Positions 6,148 through 11,714 of a stretch of DNA of 11,714 nucleotides are shown piece by piece (position 1 is the first letter of the stretch; every line of letters starts with the position of its first letter). Origin of the DNA: Sulfurimonadaceae bacterium (GTDB lineage: Bacteria > Campylobacterota > Campylobacteria > Campylobacterales > Sulfurimonadaceae); assembly GCA_026193155.1 (NCBI GenBank), contig JAPHSI010000042.1, forward strand, positions 1 through 11,714, read 5' to 3'. A program made the translations under genes and the position numbers. The notes beneath the pieces are model-generated. The model worked only from the letters and a program-made list of their open reading frames with translations, was not told where the DNA came from and made no database searches.

Positions 6148-7263
6148 ATGAATAACATTCAAAAAAATATAATAATATCTGCACTATTTTTTGTCTCTAT
6201 AATATCTTTATTTATTATGGATTCAAGTATAGTACATGCTATATTAATACTAGTGACTTTTGCAGTAGTTATGATACTAAATACTCAATCAGGATCTAAG
6301 TCCTCAAGTGGATTAGATAAAAAAAGATTGGAATTAATCGAGTTGATGGAGTTTAAAAGAAATAAAGTAGATATCAACAAGAATGCAACAGATCAAGCAG
6401 AAATAAACTTTAATAAAATTGTAACGAGTTATCAAAATGCAGTTCTTGATGATACAAAAGTTGCAGGTGAGATGGTTTTACTAGCTGATAAAGTAGCGAA
6501 AGGTCACTACTCGTGTAGAGTTGATGCTGATACTAAAACCCCTTATGTACATGTATTAAGAAACAGTATGAATAATCTTATAAACTCTTCTGAAGTAAAT
6601 ATAGATATAGCTATAGCAACACTTCAAAAATTTGCAGAGGGTGATTTTTCTGCGAGAAGTGAAGTTCATGTTGAAGCAAAAATGGCTGATCTTTTAAACA
6701 ATATTAATCTACTAGGTGAAGCTCTTCAAAATATGGAGAGTGAAAATGAAAACAGTAAGAATCATATTTTAGAGACATCGGATAAACTTAACACGACTGT
6801 TGATGACATTACAAACACGACTATTATAGAACTGAAAAATATGATTACCAATACTGTAAATAGAATACATAGTGTATCTGATAATGAAAATGATATGGTT
6901 GACAACCTTCAAACACTAGTCGGTAATGCCAATGAAACAAAAGAGATACTTGCAACAATAGGTGATATAGCTGATCAAACAAATCTACTTGCATTAAATG
7001 CTGCTATAGAAGCTGCTCGTGCCGGTGAACATGGTCGTGGGTTTGCCGTAGTTGCAGACGAAGTTAGAAAACTTGCAGAGAGAACACAAAAAAGTTTATC
7101 TGAGACATCTGCTACAACAAATGTGCTTATTCAATCTATATCTGATAGTTCAACGTCACTAGTTAGCAATGCTGAAGAGATAAATGATGTATCTGTGGAG
7201 ATAAATAATATCAATGACAAAATGGATGAAATCATAGGTATATTAAACTCTTTAACAAAATAA
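6148..7263 (+). CDS. Methyl-accepting chemotaxis protein, CetA-like, no periplasmic sensor
   Basis: 371-residue chemoreceptor. Two hydrophobic helices (about 8-24 and 28-45) separated by only a few residues form a membrane hairpin, so there is no external ligand domain. Two HAMP-like segments follow (about 107-150 and 155-197, with paired KGHYSCRV and EGDFSARS turns), then a coiled-coil signalling domain. The kinase-contact tip is intact: IADQTNLLALNAAIEAARAG at 274-293, followed by EHGRGFAVVADEVRKLAERTQ. About 77 residues follow the tip glutamate E294, which suggests a short signalling class (inference). No C-terminal CheR-binding pentapeptide is seen. GGGGAAG at 6134-6140 is the ribosome site. 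It is downstream of, and surely co-transcribed with, the PAS gene, which probably supplies the sensing function for energy or aerotaxis. Confidence 0.9.
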   Translation: MNNIQKNIIISALFFVSIISLFIMDSSIVHAILILVTFAVVMILNTQSGSKSSSGLDKKRLELIELMEFKRNKVDINKNATDQAEINFNKIVTSYQNAVLDDTKVAGEMVLLADKVAKGHYSCRVDADTKTPYVHVLRNSMNNLINSSEVNIDIAIATLQKFAEGDFSARSEVHVEAKMADLLNNINLLGEALQNMESENENSKNHILETSDKLNTTVDDITNTTIIELKNMITNTVNRIHSVSDNENDMVDNLQTLVGNANETKEILATIGDIADQTNLLALNAAIEAARAGEHGRGFAVVADEVRKLAERTQKSLSETSATTNVLIQSISDSSTSLVSNAEEINDVSVEINNINDKMDEIIGILNSLTK

Positions 7264-7277
7264 AGAAATTTATTTTA

Positions 7278-7301
7278 TTGGTAACTTTTTATAGTTACCA
7301 A
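7278..7301. terminator. Hairpin between convergent genes, putative terminator
   Basis: TTGGTAACT and AGTTACCAA form a perfect 9-bp stem around a 6-base TTTTAT loop, placed between the ends of the chemoreceptor gene and the convergent SulP gene. The tail on the + side is only ATCTTT, and the minus side is A/T mixed, so termination strength is uncertain. Position and symmetry suggest a bidirectional terminator. Confidence 0.6.
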
Positions 7302-7305
7302 ATCT

Positions 7306-8844
7306 TTAGTAGTTATATGCTACTTTATATGTAGGATCATCTTCTTCGTAAGAACAGTGCGGACCTGCTTGTTTTAAAATAGCTTTACAATCTTTACTTA
7401 AATGTCTAAGAAGTAGATTTTTGCCCGCTTCTTCGTACTTCTTAGTTATCGCATCTATAGCTTCAACACCTGAACTATCCATTACTCTGGCATTTTTAAA
7501 GTTTATAACAACTTTTGGTGGGTCATTTGGTATATCAAAATTATCTCCAAATGTAGTAGCACTTCCGAAAAATAAGGGACCCTCAAGCTCATATACTTTT
7601 GTACCATCAGCCTCAACATTTGTTATTGCATAGATTCTTGCATGTTTCCATGCAAATACAAGTGCAGATATAATTACACCTGCTATTACAGCAACTGCTA
7701 AATCCTCTATTACGGTTATAATTGTTACAACTATCATAACAAATGCATCACTTCTTGGCATATATTTTAGGTGTGAAAAGCTTGACCACTCAAATGTACC
7801 TATACTAACCATAAACATGATACCTACTAGTACAGCTACAGGAATTACATTCAATACATCTGTAAGTGAGACTACAAGTATAAGTAGTCCAACTGCAGCT
7901 GTAAAAGATGATAAACGTCCAAGACCGCCCGAGGTATAATTAATTATACTTTGACCAATCATAGCACAACCTGCCATACCTCCAAAAAAACCACAAGTAA
8001 CGTTTCCGGTACCTTGGGCTATACACTCTTTGTTAGCACTACCTCTAGTATCACTCATCTCATCTAAAACCGATAAAGTTAGAAGTGACTCTATTAAACC
8101 TACAAGTGCTACAATAATTGCATATGGTAAGACCATTAAAATAGCTTCAATATTAAAGATATACTCAGGAAAAATAAAAGAAGGCAGTTGACCTGCAAAT
8201 TTTGTTAAATCAGTAAGCTCTCCAACTAAAAGAGTATTTACCCCAGTATAATAAACTACTAGAGTAATAGCTATAATAGCAATTAAACCAGAAGGTACGG
8301 CTTTTGTAAACTTTGGTAAAAAATACATAATCATCATAGTAATAAGTACTAAAATATACATAGTGTAGCCCTGATTCTCAAAGAACTTAAATTGTGCCGA
8401 TGCAATTACTATTGCTAAACCATTTACAAAACCATACATTGCAGGTTGTGGAACCAAACGTATGAACTTTCCAAGTTTTAAGGCACCTATTGATATCTGG
8501 ACAAGACCGGCTATTATCGTAGCTAGAAGTATGTAGTGTAGGACTCCAATAGCCAAGTCTTCTCCTGCTATTCCTGATGCTTTTAACATAGTGTTTGCTT
8601 CAAGGCTCAGACCTACAAGTACAACTGCTACGGCACCTGTTGCACCTGAAATCATACCTGGTTTTCCACCAATAAGTGCAGTAATTAGTCCTAAAATAAA
8701 TGCAGTGTATAAGCCGACTATTGGGCTTACTTCTGCTATAAAACTAAATGCAATTGCCTCAGGAACAAGTGCAACTGCAACAACTAGACCTGAAAGAATA
8801 TCGTTTTTTACATTTGATGTATCGTATTTTCTTATATCAAACAA
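7306..8844 (-). CDS. SulP family anion transporter with STAS domain
   Basis: 512-residue inner-membrane protein. The N-terminal part (about 15-400) is strongly hydrophobic and carries SulP landmarks: SGLVVAVALVPEAIAFSFIA (18-37), GGKPGMISGATGAVAVV (59-75), and the SLLTLSVLDEM segment (253-263). GSANKECIAQGTGN (268-281) and GGMAGCAMIGQSIINYTSGG (288-307) follow. A cytoplasmic STAS domain (about 403-495) has VVINFKNARVMDSSGVEAID, the conserved DSSG at 456-459. SulP members move sulfate, bicarbonate or other anions, often with Na+ or H+; the sequence does not fix the substrate, and both sulfate and bicarbonate uptake would suit an autotrophic sulfur oxidiser. The start is TTG: an AAAGG site lies 6 bases upstream, and the first in-frame Met after it falls inside the conserved membrane core. 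The gene is monocistronic with its own promoter and faces the chemoreceptor tail to tail. Confidence 0.93.
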   Translation of the reverse strand: MFDIRKYDTSNVKNDILSGLVVAVALVPEAIAFSFIAEVSPIVGLYTAFILGLITALIGGKPGMISGATGAVAVVLVGLSLEANTMLKASGIAGEDLAIGVLHYILLATIIAGLVQISIGALKLGKFIRLVPQPAMYGFVNGLAIVIASAQFKFFENQGYTMYILVLITMMIMYFLPKFTKAVPSGLIAIIAITLVVYYTGVNTLLVGELTDLTKFAGQLPSFIFPEYIFNIEAILMVLPYAIIVALVGLIESLLTLSVLDEMSDTRGSANKECIAQGTGNVTCGFFGGMAGCAMIGQSIINYTSGGLGRLSSFTAAVGLLILVVSLTDVLNVIPVAVLVGIMFMVSIGTFEWSSFSHLKYMPRSDAFVMIVVTIITVIEDLAVAVIAGVIISALVFAWKHARIYAITNVEADGTKVYELEGPLFFGSATTFGDNFDIPNDPPKVVINFKNARVMDSSGVEAIDAITKKYEEAGKNLLLRHLSKDCKAILKQAGPHCSYEEDDPTYKVAYNY

Positions 8845-8850
8845 TTTGTA

Positions 8851-8855
8851 CCTTT
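8851..8855 (-). promoter_or_regulatory. Ribosome binding site fixing the TTG start of the SulP gene
   Basis: AAAGG on the minus strand, 6 bases before TTG at 8844-8842. No in-frame ATG or GTG lies between it and the first conserved residues, so TTG is the best start. Confidence 0.55.
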
Positions 8856-8879
8856 AAGATAGGGTATTTAAATTTCGGA

Positions 8880-8885
8880 ATTATA
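8880..8885 (-). promoter_or_regulatory. Putative sigma70 -10 box for the SulP gene
   Basis: The minus strand reads TATTTAGATATAATTCC, with a perfect TATAAT 35 bases before the TTG start. The predicted start site is near 8873. A 15-bp stretch here is identical to the one at the yqeY promoter. No clear -35 is visible. Confidence 0.6.
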
Positions 8886-8933
8886 TCTAAATAGTTTTAA
8901 ACTTTTATCTTAAGGTAAATATATTAATAATAT

Positions 8934-9272
8934 TTAATTTATCCCCTCTTTATTAAGTTGTGAAACAATAGCTTTTATTTGTCTTCTATGGATAAATGTA
9001 TGTATAAACATAAATACACTCCACTCAAAGTTATTTAGTCCATAAAACCAAGGGTGAGCTTTTTTTGCTAAAGATATGTTTTTTGGATGCTTATTTATAA
9101 ACTCCTCATAATTTTTACTAAAAGTCAAAAAATCTTCCAAAGCGTTCTTCTTATTTTCAAATGGTTTTACATCTTCAATTCTTATCTCTTTTGGAAATTC
9201 TTTCTCTTGAGACAGGGTGTCTATAACGCTCATTATGCCAAAACCTGCTATTGTAAGATGCTCTAGTGCCAT
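8934..9272 (-). CDS. Short DinB-like protein, possibly 5'-truncated
   Basis: 112 residues resembling the C-terminal three quarters of a DinB/DUF1569-type four-helix protein. H5 in LEHL, and H91 and H95 in HTFIHRRQI, match the family's metal-binding His triad, and KAHPWFYGLNNFEWSVF (71-87) is typical of the segment before the last helix. Family members usually run about 150-170 residues with a full first helix before the LEHL segment. That helix is missing here: the ATG is at the edge of the conserved region, in-frame stops lie just upstream (TAA at 9279-9281, TAG at 9309-9311), and no clear ribosome site precedes the ATG. It may therefore be a decaying pseudogene or a short variant. Function in this family is generally unknown (thiol transferase-like or hypothetical). 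It lies 139 bp downstream of the helicase gene on the same strand. Confidence 0.6.
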   Translation of the reverse strand: MALEHLTIAGFGIMSVIDTLSQEKEFPKEIRIEDVKPFENKKNALEDFLTFSKNYEEFINKHPKNISLAKKAHPWFYGLNNFEWSVFMFIHTFIHRRQIKAIVSQLNKEGIN

Positions 9273-9301
9273 ATTGGTTTATTTCAGCTTATTGGCAGAT
9301 A

Positions 9302-9351
9302 TTTGCTTCTACTTGCGGCGAAGTTACAAAAGAGTCTATCAAAGAAGCAAA
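9302..9351. repeat. 9-bp inverted repeat in an unexplained intergenic gap
   Basis: TTTGCTTCT (9302-9310) and AGAAGCAAA (9343-9351) are perfect inverted copies around 32 bases, inside which ACTT and AAGT (9311-9314, 9321-9324) could form a small extra stem. It sits between the helicase stop and the DinB-like start. No U-run follows on either strand, so it is not a standard terminator. It may be structure in the shared transcript or chance. Confidence 0.35.
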
Positions 9352-9411
9352 AGAGATGATTTTTGAACTTCATATATATCCACATTTAACGCAAAAGGGT
9401 TTATTTTCTTA

Positions 9412-10641
9412 CTATTTAAGTGCTTTCTCTCTTAGTTTATCTTTTTTGCTTTTGCCTTTACCTTTTACTGGTGCTGGACCCTTTACTTTTTTTACTGCTT
9501 CACCTGTTAATTCAAACCCCTCTATTTGCTCTCTTTTTAGTTTTATGTTTGAGCGTTTCTCTATAAGTTTAAAATGAGCCTCATTCTCGTGATTAATAAA
9601 AGATATAGCTATACCTGATTTTCCAGCTCTTGCAGTACGACCTATACGATGTATATAATCAGCAGGTGATCTTGGTAAGTCAAAATTTATTACACATGAA
9701 ATATCATCAATATGAAGACCACGCGAAACTAAGTCTGTTGCAAAAAGTATACGGATTTTTTTAGACTTAAAATCTTCAAGTGTAAAGTTACGTTCGTCTT
9801 GTTCTAAATCTCCATGGAAAGATTCAGCTAAAAAGCCATGTTTACGAAATTTAGCAGCTATATTATCAGTCGCACGTTTGTTAGACATGAATACTAACAC
9901 TTGCTCCAATTTCTCTTTTTTTATTAAGTGTCTTAAAAGTGGAGCACGGTTTTCATGGTTTACCTGTATAACTCTTTGTATAACACTTTCAACAGTAGGC
10001 TCTTGAGATTCAATACTAACTTCAACTGGGTTATATGTAATTCTTGAAGCGATGGAGAGCATTTTTGGAGGATATATGGCTGAAAATAAAAGGTTTTGAC
10101 GCTCTTTAGGAACAGCTTCCAAAATGTAATCTAACTCCTCAGCAAATCCTAGGTCGAGCATCTTATCTGCTTCATCTAAAATTAAAAATTCAAGATGGGA
10201 GAGATTCATTTGTTTTTTACTTAATACATCTAAAAATCTTCCAGACGTAGCTACGACTATGTCACAGCCTTTTTGTATCTCAAAGATTTGATTACCTAAA
10301 CTTTCTCCTCCTATGATACTTACAACTTTAGGAGGAGTATCTAAAAATTCACCAAATAGCTCAAATGTTTTACTGATTTGAAGTGTTAACTCTCTTGTAG
10401 GTGCGAGTACTAGTACCTTTATTTTTGCTTTTCCTTCACCCTTTGTTTTTGAATAATGTTCTAAAACAGGAAGTATAAAACTGGCACTTTTTCCACTACC
10501 GGTTTGAGCACGAGCCATAACATCTTTACCATCAAGGACTAGAGGGATTACTTTTTCTTGAATAGGAGTAGGTTGTTTAAAAGCACTCTTGTCAAGTGCT
10601 TTTAGTATGTTTTGTGATAGATTGAGTTTGGAGAAATTCAT
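9412..10641 (-). CDS. DEAD-box ATP-dependent RNA helicase
   Basis: 409-residue cytoplasmic RNA helicase of the bacterial RhlE-like type: two RecA-like domains and a short basic tail (about 384-409, lysine-rich) for RNA binding. Visible motifs are Q motif PTPIQ (24-28), motif I ARAQTGSGKS (43-52), Ia PTREL (81-85), GG (111-112), Ib TSGR (132-135), and II DEAD (156-159). Motif III is SAI (187-189), IV VLVFMSN (248-254), V ATDLVSRGLHID (301-312), and VI HRIGRTARAG (331-340). Such proteins unwind short RNA duplexes in ribosome assembly or mRNA decay. Two departures stand out: SAI where nearly all members have SAT, and TSGR for TPGR. The ATG shares one base with the valS stop (TAATG), so it follows valS on one transcript. 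Which subfamily it belongs to cannot be set from sequence reading alone. Confidence 0.94.
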   Translation of the reverse strand: MNFSKLNLSQNILKALDKSAFKQPTPIQEKVIPLVLDGKDVMARAQTGSGKSASFILPVLEHYSKTKGEGKAKIKVLVLAPTRELTLQISKTFELFGEFLDTPPKVVSIIGGESLGNQIFEIQKGCDIVVATSGRFLDVLSKKQMNLSHLEFLILDEADKMLDLGFAEELDYILEAVPKERQNLLFSAIYPPKMLSIASRITYNPVEVSIESQEPTVESVIQRVIQVNHENRAPLLRHLIKKEKLEQVLVFMSNKRATDNIAAKFRKHGFLAESFHGDLEQDERNFTLEDFKSKKIRILFATDLVSRGLHIDDISCVINFDLPRSPADYIHRIGRTARAGKSGIAISFINHENEAHFKLIEKRSNIKLKREQIEGFELTGEAVKKVKGPAPVKGKGKSKKDKLREKALK

Positions 10642-11714
10642 TAAGCTTGTAATGAACTAAGTTGCTCTTGAACTTTTTCTTTTTTGCTTTGTGCATCCGC
10701 TAATTGTTCACGGTTTTTAGCTAATACATCTTCTGGAGCATTTGCAACAAATTTTTCATTGTTTAACATGCCGCTTAGTTTTCCTATCTCTTTATCAAGC
10801 TTTTCATTTTGTTTGTCGAGTTTACTGATAATAGGGGTTAAATCAATAGAGTCAGTAGGTATAAAAGTCTCACATTTATCTGCAATATCACTTACTGCAT
10901 CTTCAATTTTTACATCTGTAAAGATTAATTCTTTCTCAACTTTAGCTAGTTTCATAATAAACGGTGTCATCATCTCTTTATCTGCATCTGAAATGTTATC
11001 AACTTTTACATAAGCTTTATCAATTTTTTGATTAGCCAAATCAACAAGAACTTTTGCACGTCTGATAGATACGATAGCATCCATGATAATCTCAAACTTT
11101 TTCTCTTCTTTTCTCTGTTTAGTCTTGCTTGGATATGGAGATATCATAATAGACTCGGCACTATCCAGTGAAGTTCCAGAGAGTTCATGGTGAAGATACT
11201 CTGTGATAAACGGCATAAAAGGATGAAGAAGTTTCATAGCCTCTTTAAAAATTGCACCAAGCTCTACGATAGCACCTTTGTCAGCCTTACTCAGCTCAAT
11301 TCCCCAGTCACAAAATTCATTCCATAAGAAACGGTACATTACGGTTGCAGCATCGTTGAACTTATACTCATCAAGTGCAGCGCGAACCTCTTTTGTAGCA
11401 AGGTTTAGGCGAGACATCATGTAACGACCCAAATCACTCTCAACACAGAATCCTTTCATATCAGGGAAGGTTTCCACATTCATCTGAAGATACTTGGCTG
11501 CATTGTAAAGTTTGTTGGTAAAGTTACGGTTTAACTCTAACTTGTCTTGACTCATTCTTATGTCGCGACCCTGAGCCGCGCTGATTGCAAGAGTAAAACG
11601 CAGGATATCAGCAGAATACTTGTTAACCATGTCTAAAGGATCTATTACATTTCCTTTAGATTTACTCATCTTATCACCTTTTTCATCACGTACAAGAGCG
11701 TGAAGATAGATGTG
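10641..11714 (-). CDS. valS: Valyl-tRNA synthetase, C-terminal part (gene runs past the window)
   Basis: The frame is open to the window edge, giving 357 residues of a class Ia synthetase that normally has about 870-950; the N-terminal Rossmann and editing domains lie beyond 11714. Visible are HIYLHALVRDEKGDKMSKSKGN with the KMSKS catalytic loop, the following NVIDPLDMVNKYSADILRF and RDIRMSQDKLELNRNFTNKL, and the helical anticodon-binding domain (RFLWNEFCDWGIELSK). MKLLHPFMPFITEYLHHEL follows. The C-terminus is a coiled-coil arm of about 65 residues (KLDKQNEKLDKEIGKL, REQLADAQSKKEKV) that contacts tRNA and is characteristic of ValS rather than IleS or LeuS. The Met at 11669 is the M of KMSKS, not a start. 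The stop overlaps the helicase ATG by one base. Confidence 0.96.
   Translation of the reverse strand, partial: HIYLHALVRDEKGDKMSKSKGNVIDPLDMVNKYSADILRFTLAISAAQGRDIRMSQDKLELNRNFTNKLYNAAKYLQMNVETFPDMKGFCVESDLGRYMMSRLNLATKEVRAALDEYKFNDAATVMYRFLWNEFCDWGIELSKADKGAIVELGAIFKEAMKLLHPFMPFITEYLHHELSGTSLDSAESIMISPYPSKTKQRKEEKKFEIIMDAIVSIRRAKVLVDLANQKIDKAYVKVDNISDADKEMMTPFIMKLAKVEKELIFTDVKIEDAVSDIADKCETFIPTDSIDLTPIISKLDKQNEKLDKEIGKLSGMLNNEKFVANAPEDVLAKNREQLADAQSKKEKVQEQLSSLQA

Noticed and set aside
7421..7633. Plus-strand frame opposite the STAS domain
   Set aside because: Antisense shadow of the SulP gene.
2004..8844. A linked sulfur-metabolism island (rhodaneses plus SulP)
   Set aside because: Flagellar and chemotaxis genes separate them, they are in different transcription units, and the SulP substrate is unknown.
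8591..8857. Plus-strand frame opposite the SulP N-terminus
   Set aside because: Antisense shadow of conserved transmembrane segments.
9266..9577. 103-codon + strand frame over the gap and helicase end
   Set aside because: Its second half is antisense of the helicase tail and there is no ribosome site before the GTG, so it is not called as a gene. The first half is noted as a possible relic.
10684..11013. Plus-strand frame opposite the valS coiled coil
   Set aside because: Antisense shadow of the ValS C-terminal arm.
1..11714. CRISPR array, insertion sequence, prophage, tRNA or rRNA
   Set aside because: No spaced direct repeats, transposase or integrase motifs, terminal repeats, or RNA gene folds were recognised.

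Overview
The window looks like a chromosomal segment from a motile, free-living Campylobacterota (Epsilonproteobacteria), plausibly a Sulfurimonas-type sulfur oxidiser. The DNA is AT-rich. Protein sequences of trpC, flgH, valS, the split PAS/chemoreceptor pair and the SulP transporter all have the look of that group. Promoters fit too: sigma70 sites resemble the group's -10-centred type (TGCTACAAT, TAGATATAAT), and one site matches the GGAAC-N7-TTGCT sigma54 form known from Campylobacter flagellar genes. Genus assignment is inference; no rRNA or tRNA is present to test it.

Left part (1-2000, + strand): the 3' part of a TPR-repeat protein gene is joined by an ATGA overlap to trpC (indole-3-glycerol phosphate synthase), with no other trp gene here. 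Three bases past trpC lies the end of a minus-strand operon (3411 to 2004): yqeY, then two different exported single-domain rhodaneses.

Centre (3412-7263, + strand): a 66-bp divergent intergenic region carries an apparent sigma54 promoter for flgH (flagellar L-ring lipoprotein), overlapping a sigma70-type -10 on each strand. flgH overlaps by 56 bases an exported lysine/proline-rich protein with a complete transglutaminase-type Cys-His-Asp triad. After an 81-bp gap with a 14-bp perfect palindrome comes an Aer-like PAS protein and a chemoreceptor with a membrane hairpin, two HAMP-like segments and a signalling tip but no periplasmic sensor. Together these resemble the bipartite CetB/CetA energy-taxis receptor of Campylobacter jejuni.

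Right part (7306-11714, minus strand): a SulP anion transporter with STAS domain (TTG start), a short DinB-like protein that appears to lack its N-terminal helix, an unexplained 139-bp gap, a DEAD-box RNA helicase with an atypical motif III (SAI), and the 3' part of valS. valS and the helicase overlap by one base.

Most genes are ordinary housekeeping or motility functions. No mobile element, CRISPR array, phage gene or defence system was seen. The least described items are the flgH-coupled transglutaminase-like protein and the overlapping promoter region that drives it. The decayed-looking 5' end of the DinB-like gene also deserves a second look.
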